Source: Shewanella zhangzhouensis (GTDB lineage: Bacteria; Pseudomonadota; Gammaproteobacteria; Enterobacterales; Shewanellaceae). Taken from it: DNA of 64,000 nucleotides. The notes below the pieces were generated by a model. That model did no database searches, was not told the DNA's origin, and saw only the letters and a program-made list of their open reading frames with translations. Each line of letters starts with the position of its first letter. Position 1 is the stretch's first letter. The DNA is taken from the NCBI RefSeq assembly GCF_019457615.1, contig NZ_CP080414.1, positions 1,672,501 to 1,736,500 on the forward strand. The letters are read 5' to 3'. The translations under genes were made by a program, and so were the position numbers. Shown here one piece after another: positions 38,805-46,668 of the stretch.

Positions 38805-39563
38805 ATGGAATTGAAGGATAAGGTAATTGTCATTACCGGCGGCGCCGGTGGTCTGGGTCTGGCCATGGCCAAGGACCTCGCCGCCCATGGCGCCAAACTG
38901 GCGCTGATTGATGTGGATCAGGAGCGTCTCGAGCGTGCCTGTGCCGATATCGGTGACGCCACCGAAGTACAGGGTTATGCCCTGGATATTACTGACGAAG
39001 AAGATGTGGTAGCCGGATTTCGCTATATCCTCGAAGATTTCGGCGTTATCCACGGTCTGGTAAACAACGCCGGTATTCTGCGCGACGGTCTTTTGGTCAA
39101 GTCCAAAGACGGGGTAGTGACTGACCGTATGTCACTGGATCAGTTCCAGTCAGTTATAAATGTAAACCTGACAGGCACCTTCCTGTGTGGTCGCGAAGCC
39201 GCTGCTGCCATGATTGAATCGGGTCAGGGCGGGGTGATTGTCAATATTTCCAGCCTGGCACGAGCCGGTAACATGGGCCAGACCAACTACGCGGCGTCCA
39301 AGGCTGGCGTAGCCACCATGGCGGTGGGCTGGGCCAAAGAGCTGGCCCGCTTTAACATCCGCGCTGCGGCAGTGGCGCCCGGTGTGATTGCCACCGAGAT
39401 GACTGCGGCCATGAAGCCGGAAGCCCTTGAGCGTCTCGAAAAAATGGTACCCGTAGGTCGACTGGGCCAAGCCGAAGAGATTGCTTCCACCGTTCGCTTT
39501 ATCATGGAAAATGATTATGTGAATGGCCGTGTGTTTGAAATCGACGGCGGTATCAGACTCTGA
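38805..39563 (+). CDS. ivdG: SDR 3-hydroxyacyl-CoA dehydrogenase, last gene of the ivd operon
   Basis: This 252-residue short-chain dehydrogenase should oxidise 2-methyl-3-hydroxybutyryl-CoA to 2-methylacetoacetyl-CoA in isoleucine breakdown, feeding the thiolase IvdA. Motifs are Ile-Thr-Gly-Gly-Ala-Gly-Gly-Leu-Gly near residue 10, Asn-Asn-Ala-Gly-Ile near 87, Ser-Ser-Leu-Ala-Arg and the intact Tyr-Ala-Ala-Ser-Lys near 162. Length and end (Ile-Asp-Gly-Gly-Ile-Arg-Leu) are standard. It lies nine bases after mmsB. Confidence 0.93.
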   Translation: MELKDKVIVITGGAGGLGLAMAKDLAAHGAKLALIDVDQERLERACADIGDATEVQGYALDITDEEDVVAGFRYILEDFGVIHGLVNNAGILRDGLLVKSKDGVVTDRMSLDQFQSVINVNLTGTFLCGREAAAAMIESGQGGVIVNISSLARAGNMGQTNYAASKAGVATMAVGWAKELARFNIRAAAVAPGVIATEMTAAMKPEALERLEKMVPVGRLGQAEEIASTVRFIMENDYVNGRVFEIDGGIRL

Positions 39564-39568
39564 GTCGC

Positions 39569-39600
39569 CAGCCCCGGCTAACCTTGTCTGGCTGGGGCTG
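39569..39600 (+). terminator. Hairpin at the end of the ivd operon
   Basis: CAGCCCC and GGGGCTG flank an 18-base loop that can also pair internally, and a moderate T-rich stretch follows. It lies six bases after the ivdG stop and probably terminates the operon. Confidence 0.6.
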
Positions 39601-39750
39601 TTAACTTTTGTCACCCTTTATTTTGCGTATCAAGTTGACAGAAACTGACGCAGATTGAACAATGCGGCAGTGAAAACTGCCGTTAAATTCTCTTTAAAAG
39701 CAACACGAAAGCCGCCTCTCGGTCAGTCGTTTGCCCTAGCAGGACCCGAG

Positions 39751-39975
39751 ATGCTACGCCTGGAATTTGTTTTAAAAAAGCTCATGCTCTGGACAGGCTA
39801 TGCGGGCGTTGTAGTGATTTACGGCGGATTTTTGTTTCTGTTGCTGAGCGGACAGGACACCCGGGCACTCCCTTGGTATATCCTGTTATCGCCCTGGGTT
39901 TGTGTGTTTTTTGGCTTGCCCTCTGCACAGCAACATGCGGTAGTCGGCTGGTTTATCAATAAATTCAGACGTTAA
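39751..39975 (+). CDS. Small inner-membrane protein, hypothetical
   Basis: This 74-residue protein has two hydrophobic helices (about residues 11-33 and 42-58) and a basic end (Asn-Lys-Phe-Arg-Arg). The start at 39751 is chosen because AGGA lies six bases upstream; a longer frame from 39655 adds a non-hydrophobic leader without a ribosome site. It is not recognised. It stands 55 bases before the S9 peptidase gene on the same strand and could be co-transcribed with it. Confidence 0.65.
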   Translation: MLRLEFVLKKLMLWTGYAGVVVIYGGFLFLLLSGQDTRALPWYILLSPWVCVFFGLPSAQQHAVVGWFINKFRR

Positions 39976-40029
39976 CCTGCCTTTTGTATACAGAACTTCG
40001 CATACGAAGCGTTTTGGGGAATCAAGGAC

Positions 40030-42096
40030 ATGAGGCTTGGCATTGGGCACCGCGTTGCGGCGATTTGCTTAATGACACTGGCACTGCTGGGGTGTGAGCC
40101 CAGGCAGGAATCTGTGCTGCCCCAAGAGAGCGACAGCGAACCCATGGCCGCCCGCTATGGCACCTGGATTTCCCCCCTCACAGCCGAAGATGTCTATGCC
40201 AGTTCCGATGAACTGATTGAACTCAGGGCCGTTGGCGACCTGATGTATTTTTCTGAGTTTGACGGCAAAAGCGGCAACACCGGCATTAAGCGTCTCGAGG
40301 CCGATGGCAGTGTATCTCAGGTAGTACCAGCCGAATTTAATGTGGGCAGCCGGGTGCATGAATACGGCGGCGGCGACTTTCTTGGTATTGGTCAAAGCCT
40401 GTTTGCCACCGGCAAGAGCGATCAGCTGTTTTACCGTTTTGCCCCCAATCAAGCGCCACTGGCGCTCACGCCCAATGGCACCCGCCATGGGGATTGCATT
40501 TCCTACCCCAAGGGATCCCGCATTATTTGTGTGCGGGAAGATCACCGGCAGCAGGGCAGTCCGGCAGCCAGTTTGGTCACCATTAACCTGAATTTTGCCG
40601 GTGAAGGTGACACCTTCGTCGCCGGGCACGATTTCATCAGCTCGCCCAGTATTAACGGCGACAATACTCAGCTGGCCTGGCTCACCTGGGAGCATCCGGC
40701 TATGCCCTGGGACAACACTCGTCTGTGGCTCGGGGAGCTTGACCGCAAGGGGCGGCTTCATTCGTCACGGGTGGTTGCAGGCGAGGGAGGCAATGTGGCC
40801 GTTACCCAGCCCAGTTTTGGCCCCGATGGCAGGCTGTACTTTATTGCCGACTATGACGATTGGTGGAATCTGTATCGCCTCGGTGACGATGGCAAACCGG
40901 AACGGCTTTATCAGAAGAATGCGGATTTTGCAGGCCCCGCCTGGCGTCTTGGTGAACGCACCTATGCTTTTGAAAGTGAAAACAGCCTTATCGCAAGCTA
41001 CGTGCATAATGGTGAAGCCGGGCTTATCCGCCTCGATTTACAAACCGGTCACGCCGAAGATATCGCCGTGGACTTTGGTGAAATCAAGCAGCTCACCGGT
41101 GGCAAAGATGCCGTCTATTTTATCGGCAGCAAGGTAACCACAGAGAAAGGCATTTACCGGGTCAGTGGCCGGGGCGTGGAGCTGGTCTATGCGCCCAGAC
41201 TCATGGTGCTGGACCCGCGCTTTATCTCCAGAGCCCAAAGCATCAGTTTTGCCACCGCCGACAATATGCGCGCCTGGGGTTATTTTTATTGGCCACGCAA
41301 CCCGGCGTTTAAAGGCTTGTCTGACACACGCCCACCGCTTTTGGTGAAGTTGCATGGCGGCCCCACTGCCAAGGCCAACCTGGCTTACCGTGGTGATATC
41401 CAATATTGGACCAGCCGCGGCTTCGCGGTGCTGGATTTGAATTTCCGCGGCAGCAGTGGTTTTGGCCGTGCCTACCGTCAATCCCTTTATGGCAATTGGG
41501 GCAAGGCCGATGTAGAGGATGCGGTGAATGCGGCTCGTTTTCTGGTGAAAAAAGGCTGGGTGAATGGCGATGAAATGGCTATCACAGGTGCCAGCGCCGG
41601 TGGCTTAACGGCGCTGTCGGCACTCGCCTATGATGATACTTTTAAGGCCGCCGTCAGTCGTGCCGGGATAAGCGATATAGAGCAGCTGGCAGGTGAGACC
41701 CATAAGTTTGAAAAAACCTATCTGGATCAGTTGATTGGTCCATTGGCTAGCCACAGGGCGCTCTATCGTGAACGTTCTCCGGTTTATCAACTGGAGCGAC
41801 TTAAAGAGCCTTTACTGCTGCTGCAGGGACTGCAGGATACCGTGGTGTTACCCAACCAGGCCCTGACCATCTACGAGGCGCTGGAGAAAAATCAGATCCC
41901 TGCTGCCTTGCTCACCTTTGCCGATGAGAACCACAACCATTGGAAAAATGCCAACCTGGTCAAGGCGCTGGAATATGAGTTGGGTTTCTATGGGCAGGTG
42001 TTCGGCTTTAAGGTTGCGGATGAGGTGCCTTCCCTGAACCTCCATCTGCGGGCGCCCGTCGAAGTATCTCAGTCCAGTACGCTCAAGGCTGACTGA
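40030..42096 (+). CDS. S9-family prolyl oligopeptidase/aminopeptidase, lipoprotein
   Basis: This 688-residue protein starts with a lipoprotein signal (Leu-Ala-Leu-Leu-Gly-Cys, Cys near residue 22), so it is probably membrane-anchored. A beta-propeller-like region spans about residues 50-400. An alpha/beta-hydrolase domain follows, with His-Gly-Gly-Pro-Thr near 445, the nucleophile Ser522 in Gly-Ala-Ser-Ala-Gly-Gly, the Asp in Leu-Gln-Asp-Thr-Val near 608 and the His in Glu-Asn-His-Asn-His near 637. It should cleave short peptides outside the cytoplasm. Its last 14 bases overlap the convergent cueR gene. Confidence 0.9.
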   Translation: MRLGIGHRVAAICLMTLALLGCEPRQESVLPQESDSEPMAARYGTWISPLTAEDVYASSDELIELRAVGDLMYFSEFDGKSGNTGIKRLEADGSVSQVVPAEFNVGSRVHEYGGGDFLGIGQSLFATGKSDQLFYRFAPNQAPLALTPNGTRHGDCISYPKGSRIICVREDHRQQGSPAASLVTINLNFAGEGDTFVAGHDFISSPSINGDNTQLAWLTWEHPAMPWDNTRLWLGELDRKGRLHSSRVVAGEGGNVAVTQPSFGPDGRLYFIADYDDWWNLYRLGDDGKPERLYQKNADFAGPAWRLGERTYAFESENSLIASYVHNGEAGLIRLDLQTGHAEDIAVDFGEIKQLTGGKDAVYFIGSKVTTEKGIYRVSGRGVELVYAPRLMVLDPRFISRAQSISFATADNMRAWGYFYWPRNPAFKGLSDTRPPLLVKLHGGPTAKANLAYRGDIQYWTSRGFAVLDLNFRGSSGFGRAYRQSLYGNWGKADVEDAVNAARFLVKKGWVNGDEMAITGASAGGLTALSALAYDDTFKAAVSRAGISDIEQLAGETHKFEKTYLDQLIGPLASHRALYRERSPVYQLERLKEPLLLLQGLQDTVVLPNQALTIYEALEKNQIPAALLTFADENHNHWKNANLVKALEYELGFYGQVFGFKVADEVPSLNLHLRAPVEVSQSSTLKAD

Positions 42097-42469
42097 GGGA
42101 ATTGAGGATGGGGCAATCGGGTTGATTGCCTCCCTGGCATTGTTCCACCAAGGCGCCGAGCTGTTTTTGCAATGCCTGCATCCGGACGATTTTGGCAGCA
42201 ATAAGGTCCAGATGTGCCTTTGCAAGGGCCTTGACTTCTCCCGCAGCGCGGCTGGGGTTTTGTTTTAAAGACAACAGGCTTCTGCACTCCTCCACCGAGA
42301 ACCCCATCTCTCTGCACTGATGGACAAAGTGCAGATTTTCCAGCGCCCTGTCGTCGTATTCACGGTAACCATTGTCACCACGTTTGGCACTGACCAGCTT
42401 GATATCGTGGTAGTAGCGGATACTTTTTATACTGAGCCCTGTGATGCGGGCCACGTCCCCAATTTTCAT
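42083..42469 (-). CDS. cueR: CueR, Cu(I)-responsive MerR regulator
   Basis: This 128-residue MerR-family regulator has the winged helix with Gly-Leu-Ser-Ile-Lys-Ser-Ile-Arg-Tyr-Tyr near residue 11 and a coiled-coil dimer helix. The metal loop is Glu-Gln-Cys-Gln-Gly-Gly-Asn-Gln-Pro-Asp-Cys-Pro near 110-120, a C-x7-C pair like that of CueR Cys112 and Cys120. It activates copA in response to monovalent copper. It is divergent from copA, and the shared gap holds the 19-bp-spacer promoter. Confidence 0.94.
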   Translation of the reverse strand: MKIGDVARITGLSIKSIRYYHDIKLVSAKRGDNGYREYDDRALENLHFVHQCREMGFSVEECRSLLSLKQNPSRAAGEVKALAKAHLDLIAAKIVRMQALQKQLGALVEQCQGGNQPDCPILNSLSQP

Positions 42470-42516
42470 TCCATTTCTCTCCTGCTTCGAGGCAGAACAC
42501 AGGCTGTTTTTTCGGC

Positions 42517-42547
42517 TTGACTCTCCAGTTACTGGAGACTTTACGAT
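42517..42547 (+). promoter_or_regulatory. CueR-controlled copA promoter
   Basis: -35 TTGACT (42517-42522) and -10 TACGAT (42542-42547) are separated by exactly 19 bases. The spacer contains the palindrome CTCCAGTTACTGGAG (42523-42537). The over-long spacer with a central dyad is the hallmark of MerR-type activation, and the dyad resembles known CueR sites. Confidence 0.88.
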
Positions 42548-42580
42548 GGGCTAAACTCAATAGAGAGTCAAGGAGTCCAT

Positions 42581-45124
42581 ATGTACAACGTCCATCTCAC
42601 AGTCCCCGCTATGAAGTGTGGTGGCTGCGGCAAAAAAATCACCTCATTGCTCGCCACCGAAGGCTGGGATATACACACAGATCCCGCCACTAAACGCCTC
42701 GATATCAGCGCAAGTTGTGCAATCGATGTGACGGACGTGCTTGCGCGGCTCGAGGCCGGAGGGTATCCCGCAAGCCTGATGGATGAAACTGCTGCAGAAG
42801 GAAATGTCTTGGCAGCTTTGCCCCCAGGCAGTGACCACAAGCTGATTACTGACGGTAAAAATCCGCTTGGGGACGCGATCGCGGCATCAGGTAAGCCAAC
42901 GTCTGATGCGGATGCATCCCAGGCGACATTGCGTTTCAGTGTGCCTGCCATGAGCTGCGCCAGTTGTGTGGCCAAGATTGAAGGGGCGCTGCGCTCAGCC
43001 GGAGGTGAAGGCCGGGTCGATTTGTCCCGTAAAGTGGTACGGGTAAAAGGCTTATCCGCCGATGCGGCGTTGGCGGCGCTCAGTGGTGTGGGTTACCCCG
43101 GAGAGCTCCTAACCTCACAGCCAAGGACTGCCAGCGATGAAGGACCGCATTTTCGAACCAGACTGTGGCAGGCGGCCGTGGGGTTGGGGCTGGGTGTGCC
43201 CCTAATGCTCTGGGGGCTTTTGGGCGGCGAGATGATGGTGAACCATGCCACCCGCCTTGGTTGGGGACTGGTGGGGGTGATAACAGGTATTGTTATGCTC
43301 TTTACCGGCGGGCACTTCTACCAAGGGCTTTGGCGCTCATTAAAGGCCAAAAGCGCCACCATGGATACCCTCATAGCCTTGGGGACTGGCACAGCCTGGC
43401 TCTATTCCATGGCGTTGGTGCTGTTGCCACAGGCGTTTCCCGAAGGCAGTCGCCATGTGTATTTCGAGGCGAGCGTGATGATTTTGGGTCTGATTAACCT
43501 TGGTCATGCGCTGGAGGCGCGGGCGAGGGGTAAAACCAGCGAGGCGCTGGATAAACTCCTTGGGCTTAAAACCGATGAGGCGCTGCGGCTGGAAAACGGC
43601 ACTGAGCGCTGGGTCAGGGTGGAAGATATTGCCCGCAACGACCTGATTCGGGTACGGCCGGGTGACAGGATTGCCCTCGATGGCAAGGTTATCGAAGGTG
43701 AGTCGCTGATTGATGAGTCCATGCTATCCGGTGAGCCGCTGCCGGTGGCCAAAACCGCTGGCGAGAGCGTGTTTGCCGGGACGGTAAACGGCAACGGAAG
43801 CCTGGTCATTGAAGTGACCGCAGAGGCCGATGACAGTCGATTGTCGAAAATCATCGCGCTGGTGGAAGAGGCGCAAACCTCCAAATTGCCCATAGGCCGT
43901 CTGACCGATGCGATTTCGGCGGTATTTGTGCCCGTGGTGGTGGCCATTGCCATTATTGCTGCGCTGATCTGGTACTTTGTTGGCCCGGCGCCCGCATTGT
44001 CACATGCCATGGTGGTGCTCACCACTGTGCTGATTATTGCCTGCCCCTGTGCCCTTGGGCTTGCCACGCCCATGTCGATTATGGTCGGGGTAGGGCGCGC
44101 CGCCTCCATGGGGATTTTGGTTAAAAACGGTGAAGCACTTGAGCGGGCCAGCAAGGTCACTACAGTGGTGCTGGATAAAACAGGCACCCTGACGCTGGGT
44201 AAACCTGCAGTGCGAAAAACGCTGTGGCCTCAAGGTGATGAAGCGGAGGCCCGGCATGCCATTGCCAGCCTTGAGCGCCAGAGCAGCCACCCGCTGTCGG
44301 AGGCGCTTGCGGCCCTGTCGGATGCGCCTTCGCTTACTGTGAGCGAATTTCAAAACCTGCCCGGCGAAGGCCTTATGGGTAAGGTCACCGCCACAGATGG
44401 TCGCCATGAGTGGCATATCGGCAATCCACGTTTGATGGCACGCCTTGGCCTGGCATCAGAACTTGAAGCGCTTGAGAGCGAGCTTGATGCCCTGGCCAAA
44501 GAGGCGCTCACCCCTGTGCTGGTGGCTAAAAGTCGCAAGCTTATTGCCATACTCGGTGTGGGCGACCCGCTCAGAGACGATGCCAAAATCGCGATGGCGC
44601 GCCTTAAAGCCCAGGGCAAGCGCTTGGTGCTGCTGTCAGGGGATAACCGGCACACCGCCGAAGCGGTTGGCCGCGCAGTGGGTATCGATGAGGTCATAGC
44701 CGGGGTGATGCCAGATGAAAAGCATCAGCATATTGCCCGTCTTAAGGCGGCTGGCGAAGTGGTGGCCATGGTGGGGGATGGCATTAATGATGCCCCGGCG
44801 CTGGCCGAGGCCGATGTGGGGATTGCTATGGGCACGGGAACGGATGTCGCCATTGAGAGCGCGTCTCTGACCTTGCTGTCACCCAGGCTCGAAGCCCTTG
44901 CCGATGCCTTTGCCCTGTCGCGCGCCACCCTTGGCAATATTCGCCAGAACCTCTTTGGCGCCTTTATTTACAATGTGTTGGGTATTCCGGTGGCGGCGGG
45001 CGTGCTTTACCCGGCGTTTGGGGTGCTGTTAAGCCCGGTACTGGCCGGGGCGGCGATGGCGGCCTCTTCGCTCACAGTGGTGACCAATGCCAACCGGCTT
45101 AAAAGAAAGCCGCTGAAGGACTAA
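42581..45124 (+). CDS. copA: Copper-exporting P1B-type ATPase CopA
   Basis: This 847-residue pump exports Cu(I) from the cytoplasm. Two N-terminal metal-binding domains carry Met-Lys-Cys-Gly-Gly-Cys near residue 10 and Met-Ser-Cys-Ala-Ser-Cys near 125. Then come paired membrane helices, the actuator loop with Ser-Gly-Glu-Pro, the transmembrane Cys-Pro-Cys near 487, the phosphorylation site Asp-Lys-Thr-Gly-Thr-Leu near 532, the Ser-His-Pro nucleotide motif near 570 and Gly-Asp-Gly-Ile-Asn-Asp near 730. The first metal domain is atypical (Gly-Gly inside CxxC, Lys before). Divergent cueR controls it. Confidence 0.96.
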   Translation: MYNVHLTVPAMKCGGCGKKITSLLATEGWDIHTDPATKRLDISASCAIDVTDVLARLEAGGYPASLMDETAAEGNVLAALPPGSDHKLITDGKNPLGDAIAASGKPTSDADASQATLRFSVPAMSCASCVAKIEGALRSAGGEGRVDLSRKVVRVKGLSADAALAALSGVGYPGELLTSQPRTASDEGPHFRTRLWQAAVGLGLGVPLMLWGLLGGEMMVNHATRLGWGLVGVITGIVMLFTGGHFYQGLWRSLKAKSATMDTLIALGTGTAWLYSMALVLLPQAFPEGSRHVYFEASVMILGLINLGHALEARARGKTSEALDKLLGLKTDEALRLENGTERWVRVEDIARNDLIRVRPGDRIALDGKVIEGESLIDESMLSGEPLPVAKTAGESVFAGTVNGNGSLVIEVTAEADDSRLSKIIALVEEAQTSKLPIGRLTDAISAVFVPVVVAIAIIAALIWYFVGPAPALSHAMVVLTTVLIIACPCALGLATPMSIMVGVGRAASMGILVKNGEALERASKVTTVVLDKTGTLTLGKPAVRKTLWPQGDEAEARHAIASLERQSSHPLSEALAALSDAPSLTVSEFQNLPGEGLMGKVTATDGRHEWHIGNPRLMARLGLASELEALESELDALAKEALTPVLVAKSRKLIAILGVGDPLRDDAKIAMARLKAQGKRLVLLSGDNRHTAEAVGRAVGIDEVIAGVMPDEKHQHIARLKAAGEVVAMVGDGINDAPALAEADVGIAMGTGTDVAIESASLTLLSPRLEALADAFALSRATLGNIRQNLFGAFIYNVLGIPVAAGVLYPAFGVLLSPVLAGAAMAASSLTVVTNANRLKRKPLKD

Positions 45125-45154
45125 GGAAGGTCCGAGCCAGTCCTTCGCTGACAT

Positions 45155-45179
45155 AAAGCCACCCTTGGGCGGCTTTTTT
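45155..45179. terminator. Terminator between copA and the XAT acetyltransferase
   Basis: AAAGCC-A-CCC and GGG-C-GGCTTT pair with one mismatch around a short loop and are followed by T residues. It serves copA and perhaps the convergent gene. Confidence 0.75.
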
Positions 45180-45207
45180 ATGCATCATGCAGACGCATGG
45201 CGGAGCC

Positions 45208-45909
45208 TTATTGCCCGGCAGCTTTCTCGAGGGTAGCTTCTTCGAGTGCAGCTATGTCACCGTTTTTAATATCCAGCAGATAGGCGCTGATTTTCTCAAC
45301 CGGCCAGTGCCACCAGGCGATGGCTTCAAGCCGGGCAATGTCCCGGTCATCAAAGCGCATCTTCACGATTTTGGCCGGGTTGCCGCCTACAATGGCGTAG
45401 GCGGGCACGTCTGATGTCACCACAGCGCGGCTTGCGATAATGGCGCCATTGCCCACTTTCACCCCGGGCATAATCAGGGCGTCATAACCAATCCACACAT
45501 CGTTGCCGATTTCGGTATCGCCTTTATAGGGCAATTCCCCCGGCTCAGGTGCCGCTTGCTCCCAGCCGTTGCCGAAAATGAAAAACGGGTAGGTACTCAC
45601 GCCAGCCATGGGGTGATTGGCGCCATTCATAATGAACTTGACCCCACGGGCGATGGCGCAGAATTTACCGATAATGAGTTTGTCGCCAATAAAGGGGAAG
45701 TGATACAGCACATTGCGCTCAAAATTGGCGCTGTCCTCGGGGTCGTCATAATAGCTGTATTCGCCCACCTGAATATTGGGATTGCTGATGGTGTTTTTGA
45801 TAAAGCACACCTGCGGAAAGCCTTCCATCGGAAACGGGTTATCGGGGCTGGGGCCATGGCCCTGTGTTACCGCGGTTTGCGGCTCGGAAGAAGTTGTTGT
45901 CATAAACAT
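45208..45909 (-). CDS. Xenobiotic (CatB/Vat-type) hexapeptide acetyltransferase
   Basis: This 233-residue protein is a left-handed beta-helix acetyltransferase of the XAT class, which acetylates chloramphenicol or streptogramins in some members. Hexapeptide-repeat segments such as Ile-Gly-Asn-Asp-Val-Trp-Ile-Gly-Tyr-Asp and Ile-Ile-Ala-Ser-Arg-Ala-Val-Val are clear. The catalytic His lies in Asn-Gly-Ala-Asn-His-Pro-Met near residue 98. The motif Ala-Ile-Val-Gly-Gly-Asn-Pro-Ala-Lys is present near 170. Chromosomal homologues are widespread and resistance cannot be claimed from sequence. Its upstream region is a 14-bp tandem repeat that includes the ribosome site. Confidence 0.88.
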   Translation of the reverse strand: MFMTTTSSEPQTAVTQGHGPSPDNPFPMEGFPQVCFIKNTISNPNIQVGEYSYYDDPEDSANFERNVLYHFPFIGDKLIIGKFCAIARGVKFIMNGANHPMAGVSTYPFFIFGNGWEQAAPEPGELPYKGDTEIGNDVWIGYDALIMPGVKVGNGAIIASRAVVTSDVPAYAIVGGNPAKIVKMRFDDRDIARLEAIAWWHWPVEKISAYLLDIKNGDIAALEEATLEKAAGQ

Positions 45910-45910
45910 T

Positions 45911-45949
45911 CCTTGTGCTACGTGCCTTGTGCTAAGTGCCTTGTGCTCG
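45911..45949. repeat. 14-bp tandem repeat (2.8 copies) before the XAT gene
   Basis: CCTTGTGCTACGTG, CCTTGTGCTAAGTG and CCTTGTGCTCG lie head to tail. Read on the minus strand each copy contains CACAAGG, a ribosome-site-like core, and the unit nearest the gene supplies the likely site of the XAT gene. It fills most of the 46-base gap to the upstream GNAT gene. Confidence 0.8.
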
Positions 45950-45955
45950 CCTTGG

Positions 45956-46468
45956 TTAACCCAGCGGCAAATAAAGGATGTGCTGGGGCCCGGCGCTGCC
46001 GCCCAAATATTGGCTTTCGCTGTCGATAAAGCCGTTTTTAAGATAGAGATCCCGCGCCGGGATATTTTTAAGATTGACGGTTAACACCAGGCGGTGGAAC
46101 TGCGGATAGCGCGTCTGAATAAACTGTGGCAGTGCCTGCATCACGCCTCTGGCAAGGCCTTTACCCTGGTGGCGCACATCAATCAGAAATGCCCTGAAAC
46201 CTAAATCGGTGGCCTCGGCGAAGTCATGCTCCAGGCTGTATGCCTTATCCAGCAGAAAAAAGCCCACCAGGTTTTCGCTGTGATTGGCCTCGGCGCTATC
46301 CGTGTCGGCAATGTCAGTTTGATGCCACACCAATACAGGCACTATGGCGCCGCCAGCGGTGGCGAGAATTTCCTCCATGGTACCCACAAAGCGTAATTGC
46401 TCAGGGGCGACTTCCAACGCTTCGGCGAGCGTACGATTGGATTCAGTCATCTTTTCCAGCCGGATCAT
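45956..46468 (-). CDS. GNAT-family acetyltransferase
   Basis: This 170-residue protein is a single GNAT domain. The acetyl-CoA-binding motif reads Asp-Val-Arg-His-Gln-Gly-Lys-Gly-Leu-Ala-Arg-Gly-Val near residue 97. The following Leu-Thr-Val-Asn-Leu-Lys-Asn-Ile-Pro-Ala-Arg-Asp-Leu-Tyr near 130 and Asn-Gly-Phe complete the fold. It is upstream of the XAT gene on the same strand with 46 bases between, so the two acetyltransferases may be co-transcribed. The acceptor is unknown. Confidence 0.87.
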   Translation of the reverse strand: MIRLEKMTESNRTLAEALEVAPEQLRFVGTMEEILATAGGAIVPVLVWHQTDIADTDSAEANHSENLVGFFLLDKAYSLEHDFAEATDLGFRAFLIDVRHQGKGLARGVMQALPQFIQTRYPQFHRLVLTVNLKNIPARDLYLKNGFIDSESQYLGGSAGPQHILYLPLG

Positions 46469-46668
46469 TCGCTTCTCCTTATCTACGCGTCGCTTTTTAT
46501 TTTTACCCGACTATATTGGCGGCATTTGGCGTGGGGCCGCAAGTCGGTTGATAATTCACGCAGGGGTGTTATAGTACCGCGCTTTATCAGAGGGTAGGCT
46601 TAAGCTTCGCCCTTGGGATTTTCGCCGCAGGCGTCTGCCTCGGCCTACAGACAAACGGAAACCAGCCC

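Noticed and set aside
45208..45909. Calling the XAT-family gene an antibiotic resistance gene
   Set aside because: Family membership alone does not show resistance. The gene is in ordinary chromosomal context, and many members have unknown housekeeping substrates.
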